Position numbers and translations under genes: made by a program. The notes under the pieces are model-generated. The model saw only the letters and a list, made by a program, of their open reading frames with translations. It was not told where the DNA came from and did no database searches. A DNA stretch of 64,000 nucleotides from Phocaeicola fibrisolvens. Lineage in GTDB: Bacteria > Bacteroidota > Bacteroidia > Bacteroidales > Bacteroidaceae. The stretch lies in assembly GCF_025567125.1 (NCBI RefSeq), contig NZ_JAOQJI010000010.1, positions 39,675-103,674 on the forward strand, read 5' to 3'. Below are positions 43,628 to 51,609 of the stretch, one piece after another; the stretch's first letter is position 1, and the number at the start of each line of letters is the position of its first letter.

Positions 43628-43777
43628 TTATTCTTTTTCCAGCGTGATTTGAGGGATGGGTTGGGAGTGTGATTTTTCATTGTTTTCCGTCGGACGGGAA
43701 TCTGACTCGTTTTCCTGAGGAAAGTCCGGAAGGAACAACGCGTAAAAGAAAGGAAGAATTACTTTTTGAGTTTCCAT
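43628..43777 (-). CDS. Possible small ORF, 49 residues, unknown
   Basis: An ATG-initiated frame of 49 codons lies in the 356-bp gap between glmM and hemW. It begins METQKVILPFFYALFLP and continues hydrophilic (DFPQENESDSRPTENNEKS and so on). It is shorter than usual gene-calling cut-offs and has no Shine-Dalgarno, which is normal here. The first third is hydrophobic and could be a short membrane segment; the rest is Asn/Glu/Ser-rich. I see no family resemblance, so it may be a real small protein or a chance frame. Confidence 0.35.
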   Translation of the reverse strand: METQKVILPFFYALFLPDFPQENESDSRPTENNEKSHSQPIPQITLEKE

Positions 43778-43852
43778 GACATTTGTTTTTAGGGGTTTGT
43801 TATGAAAACGCAGAAATGTAGTAAATCCCCTACGTAGAAATTGTTAAAAAAT

Positions 43853-44986
43853 CTAATCTACCACCCAAAGCAGGTCGCTCATAATCCCGTCGGAGATAAA
43901 TATCCCCTTTTCGGTCAGCTTCAGAATATGATGATCCCAGGTCAGCAGACCTTGTTTCAGATAAGACGAGGCCATACGCATGCAGTAGTTGTATAAAGTT
44001 TCTCCAAATGTGTTTTTCAATAGGTCAGTAGGAATTCCGTAAACTGTACGCAGGCGCGTGATGACAAAGTCGTTGTAGCGGGTATAGAGATCGAGTTCTT
44101 CTTTCTCCTGACAGGGTGTTCCCTGTTGGATACCTTGTATATATTGGGAAAGGGAGGCCACATTCCATTGGCGGGAGATTCCATCGTATGAATGGGCGGA
44201 AGGACCACATCCTAAGTATTTTTTGCCCGTCCAGTAACTTGAATTGTGGCGTGAATAATATCCGGGTTGGCAGAAGTTGGATATTTCATAATGTTCGTAT
44301 CCATGGGCTTTTAAGGTATGGATCAGTTCCTTGAATAAGGATACGCTCAAGTCCTCATCAGTTTCTTCCACTTTGTGCGCCTCTTTCAGTTTCCACAAAG
44401 GGGTGCCTTCCTCATAAATCAGGTGATAGGCGGAAATATGTTCCGGGTACATATCAATGGCTGTTTGCAGGTCTTTCTGCCAGTCCTCCAGTGTTTCACC
44501 GGGTAGTCCGTACATCAAGTCGATGCTGATGTTCTGAAATCCAGCTTCCCGGCAACGCTGGTATGCTTGTCGGGCTTGGGCGGCTGTATGCCGGCGATGC
44601 AACAGGCGGAGGGTGTCTTCCTTGAAAGTCTGTATGCCCATGCTCAGTCGGTTGAAAGGAAGGCTGCGGAGCATGTTCACGTATGCTGGTGTCAAATCGT
44701 CCGGATTAGCTTCGAGTGTGATTTCGGCTTCAGGGTTTACAGGATATACCTTATATATATAGTCGAACAATTGGGCAAAATCTTTTTCTTCCAGCTGAGA
44801 AGGGGTACCTCCTCCCAAATAGATGGTATCTATGGTTTCTCCACTTAGGTAGTCTTTTCGGAGTTTCAGCTCTTTGACAAGGGTTTGGATATAAGCCTCT
44901 TTCTTTTCATTTTCAGTAGTGGAAAAGAAGTCACAGTAGATGCAACGTCGTTTGCAGAAGGGGATATGAAGGTAGATTCCAGCCAT
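43853..44986 (-). CDS. hemW: Radical SAM heme chaperone HemW (coproporphyrinogen oxidase-like)
   Basis: The 377-residue protein starts MAGIYLHIPFCKRRCIYCDFFS, containing the radical SAM Cys-x3-Cys-x2-Cys. It continues with TIYLGGGTPSQL, ITLEANPDDLTPAYVNML, NRLSMGIQTFKEDTLRLLHRRH, ISIDLMYGLPGET and a HemN C-terminal domain. HemW proteins resemble HemN but bind heme and deliver it to targets, and they are often misannotated as coproporphyrinogen III oxidase. Its length and the lack of the HemN N-terminal extension favour HemW. The start was placed at the second Met, which fits the family. Confidence 0.9.
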   Translation of the reverse strand: MAGIYLHIPFCKRRCIYCDFFSTTENEKKEAYIQTLVKELKLRKDYLSGETIDTIYLGGGTPSQLEEKDFAQLFDYIYKVYPVNPEAEITLEANPDDLTPAYVNMLRSLPFNRLSMGIQTFKEDTLRLLHRRHTAAQARQAYQRCREAGFQNISIDLMYGLPGETLEDWQKDLQTAIDMYPEHISAYHLIYEEGTPLWKLKEAHKVEETDEDLSVSLFKELIHTLKAHGYEHYEISNFCQPGYYSRHNSSYWTGKKYLGCGPSAHSYDGISRQWNVASLSQYIQGIQQGTPCQEKEELDLYTRYNDFVITRLRTVYGIPTDLLKNTFGETLYNYCMRMASSYLKQGLLTWDHHILKLTEKGIFISDGIMSDLLWVVD

Positions 44987-45064
44987 AAACAATTAACTGT
45001 AAGAATTGGTTTTGCGGGTGTAAATATACGGATAATTTAGGGAGGACGGAAAGAATTTTGGATT

Positions 45065-45084
45065 ACTATGTCTGAAAACATAGT
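45065..45084. promoter_or_regulatory. CRP-type palindrome upstream of fusA2
   Basis: A perfect inverted repeat with 7-bp arms and 6-bp centre: ACTATGT, six bases, ACATAGT. CRP/FNR-superfamily operators have this half-site-N6-half-site geometry. It lies about 68 bp before the inferred transcription start, a class I activator position. In B. thetaiotaomicron the EF-G2 gene is controlled by Cur, a CRP-like regulator of carbon limitation; linking that protein to this site is inference. Confidence 0.5.
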
Positions 45085-45127
45085 TTAGTAACACGAAACT
45101 TTTTATTGTTTTTCTGAATTATAATCT

Positions 45128-45135
45128 CTAATTTG
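45128..45135 (+). promoter_or_regulatory. Possible -7 element for fusA2
   Basis: CTAATTTG is a near match to TAnnTTTG, 68 nt before the ATG, with no -33 box at 20 nt. A weak core promoter would fit activator dependence. Confidence 0.35.
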
Positions 45136-45203
45136 CGCTTCGTTAAAAAATAAGAGATATGAAAAGCATATCCTTTCGTTACTAAACTAAATCTTGAAAT
45201 ACC

Positions 45204-47363
45204 ATGAAAGTATATCAGACAAACGAAATCAAGAACATTGCCCTTCTCGGTAATGACGGCTCAGGTAAAACCACTCTCACAGAAGCCTTGCTCTATGAGA
45301 GTGGTATTATAAAACGTCGCGGAAGAATTACTGCCAAAAATACGGTGAGTGATTATTTCCCGGTGGAGCAGGAATATGGATATTCAGTATTTTCTACTGT
45401 ATATCATGTGGAATGGAACGGGAAGAAACTCAATATTATAGACTGCCCGGGAAGTGATGACTTCGTAGGGGCTGCTATTACCGCGTTGAATGTGACTGAT
45501 ACTGCCATCTTGTTGCTGAACGGGCAATATGGTCCGGAAGTGGGTACGCAGAATCACTTCCGTTATACTGAAAAACTGGGTAAACCGGTGATTTTCCTGG
45601 TGAACCAGCTGGATAGTGAAAAATGTGATTTCGACCATGTGCTTGAACAGTTGAAAGAGAATTATGGCTCTAAGGTTGTTCCGGTTCAGTATCCGTTGGC
45701 TACAGGACCCGACTTCAATTCGTTGATTGATGTACTTTTAATGAAGAAATATTCTTGGGGACCCGACGGTGGAGCCCCTACTATCGAAGATATTCCGGCG
45801 GAAGAGATGGAAAAGGCACAGGAATGGCATAAGACTTTGGTAGAAGCCGCTGCGGAACATGATGAGAGCCTAATGGAGAAATTCTTTGAGGCTGAATCGC
45901 TGACAGAAGACGAAATGCGTGAAGGTATCCGTAAGGGCTTGGCAGCCAGAGGGATGTTTCCTGTATTCTGCGTGTGTGCGGGAAAAGACATGGGCGTTCG
46001 CCGTTTGATGGAATTTTTGGGAAATGTGGTTCCGTTTGTAGATGAAATGCCGGTGGTGCATAACACACGCGGTGTACCTGTTCCTCCTGATCCGAATGGT
46101 CCGACTTCACTTTATTTCCTTAAGACGGCCGTAGAACCTCATATCGGTGATGTACAGTATTTTAAGGTGATGAGTGGAGTGGTTCACGAAGGAGACGACT
46201 TGAGTAATGCGGATAGAGGTTCCAAAGAACGTATGGCCCAATTGTATGTGTGTGCAGGAGCAAACCGTGAAAAGGTGGATGAACTTCGTGCGGGAGATAT
46301 CGGTTGTACGGTGAAACTGAAAGACGTAAAGACTGGAAATACGTTGAACGGAAAGGATTGTGAAAACCGTTTCAACTTTATCAAGTATCCGAATCCGAAA
46401 TATACAAGAGCTATCAAACCGGTTAATGAGGCGGATACGGAAAAGATGATGGCGGTATTGAATCGTATGCGTGAGGAAGATCCGACATGGGTTGTAGAGC
46501 AATCCAAAGAACTGCGTCAGATTCTGGTACACGGACAAGGTGAGTTCCATTTGCGCACGTTGAAATGGCGTCTGGAAAACAATGAGAAATTGCCTATCCA
46601 GTTTTATGAACCGAAGATTCCTTATCGTGAAACCATCACGAAGGCTGCGCGTGCCGACTATCGTCATAAAAAGCAGTCGGGTGGTGCCGGTCAGTTTGGT
46701 GAGGTACACTTGATTGTAGAGCCATATTATGAAGGTATGCCAGCTCCGGAAACCTACAAGTTCAACGGACAGGAATATAAGATGAATGTGAAAGGTACGG
46801 AAGTAATCGACCTGGAATGGGGTGGAAAACTGGTATTTGTGAACAGTGTGGTAGGTGGAGCCATCGATGCACGTTTCATGCCGGCCATCCTGAAAGGTAT
46901 CATGAGCCGTATGGAGCAAGGTCCGTTGACCGGTTCTTATGCACGTGATGTGCGTGTTATCGTATATGATGGAAAGATGCATCCAGTAGACTCCAATGAA
47001 ATCTCCTTTATGTTGGCTGGACGTCATGCATTCAGTGAAGCCTTCAAGAATGCCGGGCCGAAGATTCTGGAACCGATTTATGATGTGGAAGTATTTGTGC
47101 CAAGTGATAAATTGGGCGATGTAATGAGTGACATGCAAGGGCGTCGTGGAATGATTATGGGTATGACCAGTGAAAAAGGATATGAAAAGTTGTGCGCAAA
47201 AGTGCCTTTGAAAGAAATGTCCAATTATTCTACTTCATTGAGTTCGTTGACAGGAGGTCGTGCTTCATTTATTATGAAGTTTGCCAGCTATGAACTGGTT
47301 CCGACTGATGTCCAGAACAAGCTGATGAAGGAGTTTGAAGAGCAGGAAAAGGACGAAGCATAA
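45204..47363 (+). CDS. fusA2: EF-G paralog EF-G2 with degenerate GTPase motifs
   Basis: The 719-residue protein aligns along its full length with elongation factor G and has domain IV/V segments such as RHKKQSGGAGQFGEVHL. Its G domain deviates: G1 is GNDGSGKTT (16-24) where EF-G has AHIDAGKTT; G3 is DCPGS (80-84), so the catalytic His of DTPGH is Ser; G4 is NQLD (134-137) where NKxD is expected. This matches the Bacteroides EF-G2 (FusA2) reported to support translation without GTP hydrolysis under carbon limitation. A normal EF-G should be encoded elsewhere. A terminator follows. Confidence 0.88.
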   Translation: MKVYQTNEIKNIALLGNDGSGKTTLTEALLYESGIIKRRGRITAKNTVSDYFPVEQEYGYSVFSTVYHVEWNGKKLNIIDCPGSDDFVGAAITALNVTDTAILLLNGQYGPEVGTQNHFRYTEKLGKPVIFLVNQLDSEKCDFDHVLEQLKENYGSKVVPVQYPLATGPDFNSLIDVLLMKKYSWGPDGGAPTIEDIPAEEMEKAQEWHKTLVEAAAEHDESLMEKFFEAESLTEDEMREGIRKGLAARGMFPVFCVCAGKDMGVRRLMEFLGNVVPFVDEMPVVHNTRGVPVPPDPNGPTSLYFLKTAVEPHIGDVQYFKVMSGVVHEGDDLSNADRGSKERMAQLYVCAGANREKVDELRAGDIGCTVKLKDVKTGNTLNGKDCENRFNFIKYPNPKYTRAIKPVNEADTEKMMAVLNRMREEDPTWVVEQSKELRQILVHGQGEFHLRTLKWRLENNEKLPIQFYEPKIPYRETITKAARADYRHKKQSGGAGQFGEVHLIVEPYYEGMPAPETYKFNGQEYKMNVKGTEVIDLEWGGKLVFVNSVVGGAIDARFMPAILKGIMSRMEQGPLTGSYARDVRVIVYDGKMHPVDSNEISFMLAGRHAFSEAFKNAGPKILEPIYDVEVFVPSDKLGDVMSDMQGRRGMIMGMTSEKGYEKLCAKVPLKEMSNYSTSLSSLTGGRASFIMKFASYELVPTDVQNKLMKEFEEQEKDEA

Positions 47364-47385
47364 CATTAGTTGTGATTTTTATAGG

Positions 47386-47424
47386 TAAAAAGGCCGTGTT
47401 TCTTAAAAAGACACGGCTTTTTTG
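47386..47424 (+). terminator. Terminator after fusA2
   Basis: A GC-rich stem built on GCCGTGT / ACACGGC with flanking A-run and T-run, 22 nt after the stop codon. Confidence 0.85.
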
Positions 47425-47456
47425 TTTAACTTAGCTTAAACAAAACGGACTGTTTA

Positions 47457-47488
47457 TTTGTTGTTAATCCAATTTTTTATTATTTTTG
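47457..47488 (+). promoter_or_regulatory. Promoter of rprX-rprY
   Basis: TTTG at 47457-47460, a 20-nt spacer and TATTTTTG at 47481-47488 fit the consensus perfectly. The leader to the rprX ATG would be about 134 nt. A second -7-like box, TAAATTTG at 47616-47623, lies only 5 nt before the ATG and could start a leaderless transcript. Confidence 0.65.
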
Positions 47489-47628
47489 CGATATGTGCAA
47501 GCTGAAAAGACAGATTGGTGAAGAATTTCGCAGGTAAAATCTGATTTTCGGTTAATATACGACAAACTCCCAATTAAAACTTGTTAAGCTACTAGGGTTG
47601 TATTTGTCAGGTTGTTAAATTTGCCCGT

Positions 47629-49182
47629 ATGAAAAAGTCTACTATTTGGATATTAGGAGTTGTAATGGGATTATCTTTTCTAAGCTTGCTCTATTTGCAG
47701 GTGAGCTATATTGAAGAGATGGTCAAGATGCGTCGCAGCCAGTTTGAAGAGAACGTGAATCGTAGTCTGGGTAAGGTTGTGCATAATTTGGAACTGGTGG
47801 AAACGAAAAGATATCTGGAAAAGGATGTAGCGGCCCAAGAACGTGCGGCACTTTTATCGAGAAAGTACCAGGCGGCGAGTGACAATAGTGGAGAGAATGT
47901 GGTAGAGCATCATCAGTATACGATTACTGCTCCCGATGGATCCACTTATTCTACTTTTGAACTGAAAACGATCATGAACAGACCGGCTAATGTGCCGAAA
48001 GTGGTTATCTCCACGGGAAAGACTATACCTCAGACTTCGCGGGCTTTACAGGAGATTCTTAAAGAACGTTATGTTTATCAGCGTGCTTTATTGGATGAAG
48101 TTGTATATAATATTCTTTATACGGCGAGTGATAAACCGTTGAAAGAAAGGGTTAATTTTAAGCAGTTGGATCATTTCTTGAAAACGGAGTTGTTTAACAA
48201 TGGAATCGATATACCTTATCATTTTTCTGTGACTGACCGAGATGGGAAAACAGTGTATCGGTGTCCGGACTATGTACATGATGATGAAAAGATTTATTCT
48301 CGGTTGATTTTTGAAAAAGACCCTCCAGCCAAAATGGGATTTGTAAATATTTCCTTCCCTACGCTGGATGATTATATCTTCAGTTCTGTAAAGTTTATGA
48401 TTCCGTCGATTATTTTTACAGTTGTACTATTGATTACATTCATCTTTACAATTTATATTATTTTCCGTCAGAAACGATTGACTGAAATTAAGAATGATTT
48501 TATCAATAATATGACGCATGAGTTTAAGACTCCGATTTCGACCATTTCGTTGGCGGCTCAAATGCTGAATGATCCTGCAGTAGCCAAATCACCTGTCATG
48601 TTCAAGCATATATCTGGCGTCATCAACGATGAAACGAAGCGCCTGAGATTCCAGGTGGAAAAGGTGTTGCAGATGTCTATGTTTGAGAGACAAAGTGTGA
48701 CGTTAAAGAAAAAGGAAATAGATGCCCATGAACTTATCAATGGAGTGGTCAATACTTTCCGTTTGAAAGTTGAAAAAGATAATGGAACGCTTGAGGCGGA
48801 ACTGATGGCGGAAGATCCTGTGATTTTTGTAGATGAAATGCATTTTACAAATGTGATTTTCAATTTATTGGATAATGCTGTGAAATACAAGAACCCAGAG
48901 AGAGATATTGCCCTGAAAATTCGTACATGGAATGAGGGCTGCAAGTTGTGTATCTCTGTGGAGGATAATGGAATTGGCATCAAAAAGGAAAATCTGAAGA
49001 AGATATTTGATAAGTTCTACCGTGTTCATACGGGAAATTTGCATGATGTGAAAGGCTTTGGTCTTGGACTGGCTTACGTGAAAAAGATAATTACAGATCA
49101 TAAAGGTTCTATTCGGGCCGAAAGTGAATTGAATGTAGGAACAAAGTTTATTATTACGATACCACTATTTAAAGAAGAATAA
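47629..49182 (+). CDS. rprX: Sensor histidine kinase RprX
   Basis: The 517-residue kinase has an N-terminal helix (about 6-25), a periplasmic sensor of about 230 residues, and a second helix (about 260-283, IPSIIFTVVLLITFIFTIYIIF). The kinase core carries the H-box NNMTHEFKTPIST, N-box FNLLDNAVKY, G1 VEDNGIGIKKENL and G2 GFGLGLAYVKKII. It is followed 3 bp later by an OmpR-type regulator. Length, pairing and sequence fit RprX/RprY, the two-component system first described in Bacteroides fragilis. The signal sensed is not evident. Confidence 0.88.
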   Translation: MKKSTIWILGVVMGLSFLSLLYLQVSYIEEMVKMRRSQFEENVNRSLGKVVHNLELVETKRYLEKDVAAQERAALLSRKYQAASDNSGENVVEHHQYTITAPDGSTYSTFELKTIMNRPANVPKVVISTGKTIPQTSRALQEILKERYVYQRALLDEVVYNILYTASDKPLKERVNFKQLDHFLKTELFNNGIDIPYHFSVTDRDGKTVYRCPDYVHDDEKIYSRLIFEKDPPAKMGFVNISFPTLDDYIFSSVKFMIPSIIFTVVLLITFIFTIYIIFRQKRLTEIKNDFINNMTHEFKTPISTISLAAQMLNDPAVAKSPVMFKHISGVINDETKRLRFQVEKVLQMSMFERQSVTLKKKEIDAHELINGVVNTFRLKVEKDNGTLEAELMAEDPVIFVDEMHFTNVIFNLLDNAVKYKNPERDIALKIRTWNEGCKLCISVEDNGIGIKKENLKKIFDKFYRVHTGNLHDVKGFGLGLAYVKKIITDHKGSIRAESELNVGTKFIITIPLFKEE

Positions 49183-49185
49183 GAT

Positions 49186-49884
49186 ATGGACGACAAATTG
49201 CGTATTTTGCTGTGCGAAGATGATGAGAATCTTGGCATGCTTTTGAGAGAATATTTACAGGCGAAAGGTTATAATGCAGATCTTTTTCCGGATGGAGAAG
49301 CTGGATTTAAGGCTTTCTTGAAAAGTAAATACGATTTAGTTGTAACGGATGTAATGATGCCGAGAAAAGATGGATTTACCTTGGCTCAGGAAATTCGTCA
49401 GGCAAATGCAGAAGTTCCTATTATTTTCTTGACGGCAAAGACCTTGAAAGAAGATATTTTGGAAGGATTCAAGATTGGTGCAGACGATTATATTACGAAG
49501 CCTTTTAGTATGGAAGAACTGACTTTCCGTATTGAAGCGATTTTGCGCCGTGTTCGTGGAAAACGTAATCGTGAAAGTACCGTTTATAAAATTGGACGTT
49601 TTACATTCGATACGCAGAAGCAAATTTTGTCTATCGGTGATAAGCAGACCAAGTTGACTACGAAAGAATCAGAATTGTTGGGTTTGCTTTGTGCACATGC
49701 CAATGAAATTCTTCAGCGTGACTTTGCATTGAAAACCATTTGGATTGATGACAATTATTTCAATGCAAGAAGTATGGATGTATATATCACTAAGCTGCGT
49801 AAACATTTGAAAGAAGATGATTCGATTGAAATCATCAATATCCATGGAAAGGGATATAAATTGATTACTCCAGAAGGTGAATGA
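49186..49884 (+). CDS. rprY: OmpR-family response regulator RprY
   Basis: The 232-residue protein has a receiver domain (about 5-120) with acidic pocket CEDDEN, phospho-acceptor Asp in VVTDVMMPRKDG, conserved Thr in IFLTAKT and Lys in DYITKPFSMEEL. A winged-helix DNA-binding domain follows (about 135-230, RSMDVYITKLRKHL and IINIHGKGYKLI). It is co-transcribed with rprX (3 bp gap) and ends at a long symmetrical terminator. RprY has been linked to stress and central metabolism in Bacteroidetes. Confidence 0.93.
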   Translation: MDDKLRILLCEDDENLGMLLREYLQAKGYNADLFPDGEAGFKAFLKSKYDLVVTDVMMPRKDGFTLAQEIRQANAEVPIIFLTAKTLKEDILEGFKIGADDYITKPFSMEELTFRIEAILRRVRGKRNRESTVYKIGRFTFDTQKQILSIGDKQTKLTTKESELLGLLCAHANEILQRDFALKTIWIDDNYFNARSMDVYITKLRKHLKEDDSIEIINIHGKGYKLITPEGE

Positions 49885-49905
49885 GATGTAGTTCTTGAAA
49901 TGATG

Positions 49906-49951
49906 AGCAATAAAAAAGCCTGAATTGAAAAATTCAGGCTTTTTTATTGCT
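49906..49951. terminator. Bidirectional terminator between rprY and the small membrane protein gene
   Basis: A perfect 21-bp stem (49906-49926 with 49931-49951) around a GAAA tetraloop, with an A-run on one side and a T-run on the other. It can stop transcription from both the rprY side and the convergent small gene. Confidence 0.92.
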
Positions 49952-49970
49952 GTTTGTTGGCTGAGAAAAT

Positions 49971-50147
49971 TCAGTCTGTAATTTTTTTGTTCAGGATGAT
50001 GTAAGCAATTAGTCCTATCACAACAAGTACCAAGGAACCTCCTAATACAGCGTTGTTGTTCACATTACCTACTGCATAGCCTGCAATGAGAATTACAGCA
50101 CCGATAATGACTAATATCACTCCTAAATTCTGTAATAAGCTTTTCAT
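49971..50147 (-). CDS. Small two-helix membrane protein, 58 residues
   Basis: The ATG-initiated frame encodes a 58-residue protein starting MKSLLQNLGVILVIIGAVIL. Two hydrophobic helices (about 8-26 and 34-52) are joined by a short Gly/Asn-rich turn (AVGNVNNNA), and the C-terminus is basic/polar (ILNKKITD). It is too short for many gene callers but has clear coding character and a downstream bidirectional terminator. Similar small two-helix proteins are common in Bacteroides. The function is unknown; both termini are predicted on the same side of the membrane. Confidence 0.75.
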   Translation of the reverse strand: MKSLLQNLGVILVIIGAVILIAGYAVGNVNNNAVLGGSLVLVVIGLIAYIILNKKITD

Positions 50148-50338
50148 GTGTGTCTTCTTTTTATGGTTTATTTATTCATGGTTACAAATTAAAGCATAAT
50201 TCTTCTATTCAGAAAATTATTTCGTGAAAAAAAACAGAAATTCAAGCATGTATATCATGGCTTTTATAAAAGCTTGACAAATGTAATGTTTTTTACACGG
50301 ATGTGAGCTCTCTATATTTTTGTTGGAAGTTATTCTGG

Positions 50339-50785
50339 CTAGTCTTTTGTGTTGGTAAAGATTTTCCGTAATACTTCCTGACTGACTCTTAATTCCTCCA
50401 AGGTTAGGCCATGGAGCGCTTCTTTCAGTGTCTTGTTTGCAATGAATCTTGCTTTTTCTTCCAGTTTTTTTCCGTTTTCTGTTAAGTGGATTTTGTTGGT
50501 TCGGCGGTCTTTCTTATCCGGTACTCGTATTACCAGATGTTGTTTTTCCATATTGTCAATCAGGCGAGTCATGCTGGGCTTGTCCTTAAAGGTGGCATTG
50601 CATAATTCCTGCTGGGTTACTCCATCTTTTTCCCAAAGGTAAAGTAATACAGTCCATTGCTCTGGGGTAATTTCCATACCATTGAGCCTGAAGTTGCGGA
50701 TTAATTTTCGATTGATGGCAGCCGACACTTTTCCATTTAGTATGGCAAATATCAGTTGGATGTCAAAATTAAACTGTTCTATCAT
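50339..50785 (-). CDS. MarR family transcriptional regulator
   Basis: The 148-residue winged-helix protein has an N-terminal dimerisation helix, then ITPEQWTVLLYLWEKDGVTQQEL and a recognition helix in KPSMTRLIDNMEKQHLV. The wing VRVPDKKDRRTNKIHLTENGKKL carries the conserved Asp/Arg pair of the family. MarR proteins repress efflux and stress genes and release DNA on binding small phenolics. The start MIEQFNFDIQ was chosen because the nine codons upstream include a palindromic operator. A near copy of its promoter-operator precedes the ABC-2 exporter operon at 23.7 kb. Confidence 0.93.
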   Translation of the reverse strand: MIEQFNFDIQLIFAILNGKVSAAINRKLIRNFRLNGMEITPEQWTVLLYLWEKDGVTQQELCNATFKDKPSMTRLIDNMEKQHLVIRVPDKKDRRTNKIHLTENGKKLEEKARFIANKTLKEALHGLTLEELRVSQEVLRKIFTNTKD

Positions 50786-50792
50786 GTAATTA

Positions 50793-50817
50793 TTGTTTAA
50801 ACAACCTTGCAAATATA
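50793..50817 (-). promoter_or_regulatory. -7 element and palindromic operator of the marR gene
   Basis: On the minus strand TATATTTG (50817-50810) is followed by 5 nt and then the perfect 12-bp palindrome TTGTTTAAACAA (50804-50793), 7 bp before the ATG. The position, just downstream of the transcription start, suits autorepression by a MarR dimer. Confidence 0.7.
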
Positions 50818-50910
50818 GTATATTTCAGCTATATAAAGTAGGTAAAAGAGAGATGAAATGATAAATTGTTCTCTTTTTAAGATTCTTTATTGTATAAATA
50901 GGTGAGAATC

Positions 50911-50942
50911 TTTGGTTTCTTAGTTGAAAAATCGTACCTTTG
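50911..50942 (+). promoter_or_regulatory. Promoter of rpsF-rpsR-rplI
   Basis: TTTG at 50911-50914, a 20-nt spacer and TACCTTTG at 50935-50942 match the consensus fully, as expected for a highly expressed ribosomal operon. The leader before rpsF is about 40 nt. Confidence 0.75.
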
Positions 50943-50988
50943 CCGCGCAAATAAAAAATCATTATTAATAATTTAATTAACGAATAGT

Positions 50989-51336
50989 ATGAATCAATAC
51001 GAAACCGTTTTCATTTTAACTCCCGTTTTGTCTGATGTTCAGATGAAGGAAGCGGTAGAAAAGTTCAAAGCTATCCTGACTCAGGAAGGTGCGGAGATCA
51101 TCAATGAAGAAAACTGGGGCTTGAAAAAATTGGCTTACCCAATTCAGAAGAAGTCTACAGGTTTCTATCAACTGATTGAATTCAAAGCAGAACCGTCTGT
51201 AATTGAGAAGCTGGAAGTAAACTACCGTCGTGACGAACGAGTAATCCGTTTCTTGACTTTCAAGATGGATAAGTATGCTGCAGAATACGCTGCTAAGAGA
51301 AGAAATGTAAAATCAACTAAAAAGGAGGAAAACTAA
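50989..51336 (+). CDS. rpsF: 30S ribosomal protein bS6
   Basis: The 115-residue protein begins NQYETVFILTPVLSDVQMKEAVEKF and contains NWGLKKLAYPIQKKSTGFYQLIEFKAEP and YRRDERVIRFLTFKMDKYA, all typical bS6. It binds bS18 on the 30S platform. First gene of the standard rpsF-rpsR-rplI operon. In Bacteroidetes ribosomes bS6 and bS18, with bS21, lie near the 3' end of 16S rRNA that is sequestered from mRNA. Confidence 0.98.
   Translation: MNQYETVFILTPVLSDVQMKEAVEKFKAILTQEGAEIINEENWGLKKLAYPIQKKSTGFYQLIEFKAEPSVIEKLEVNYRRDERVIRFLTFKMDKYAAEYAAKRRNVKSTKKEEN
51321..51328 (+). promoter_or_regulatory. Strong Shine-Dalgarno site for rpsR
   Basis: AAAGGAGG lies 10 nt before the rpsR ATG, overlapping the end of rpsF. 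An eight-base match to the anti-Shine-Dalgarno is exceptional in this lineage, where mRNAs generally lack one. Confidence 0.85.
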
Positions 51337-51338
51337 TC

Positions 51339-51608
51339 ATGGCACAGCAACAATCAGAAATCAGATATTTAACTCCGCCTTCAGTAGACGTGAAGAAGAA
51401 AAAATACTGTCGTTTCAAAAAGAGCGGTATTAAGTACATCGACTACAAAGATCCTGAATTCTTGAAGAAATTCTTGAATGAACAAGGAAAGATCCTTCCG
51501 CGCCGTATTACAGGTACTTCATTGAAGTTCCAGCGTCGTATTGCGCAGGCTGTTAAGAGAGCTCGTCACTTGGCTTTGCTGCCTTTCGTAACTGATATGA
51601 TGAAATAA
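51339..51608 (+). CDS. rpsR: 30S ribosomal protein bS18
   Basis: The 89-residue protein contains the bS18 core YCRFKKSGIKYIDYKDPEFLKKFL, then LPRRITGTSLKFQRRIAQAVKRARHLALLPF. It pairs with bS6 on the 30S platform. It lies 2 bp after rpsF and, unusually for this group, has a perfect AAAGGAGG before its start. Because bS18 helps hide the anti-Shine-Dalgarno in Bacteroidetes ribosomes, the strong site could give feedback control of its own synthesis. Confidence 0.98.
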   Translation: MAQQQSEIRYLTPPSVDVKKKKYCRFKKSGIKYIDYKDPEFLKKFLNEQGKILPRRITGTSLKFQRRIAQAVKRARHLALLPFVTDMMK

Positions 51609-51609
51609 T

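Noticed and set aside
44987..45203. Riboswitch or long structured leader before fusA2
   Set aside because: Only one clear inverted repeat exists and its 7-6-7 geometry is better explained as a protein operator; no known riboswitch core was recognised.
46107..47138. 343-codon minus-strand frame inside fusA2
   Set aside because: The composition (His/Thr/Phe-rich) and lack of motifs mark it as an antisense shadow.
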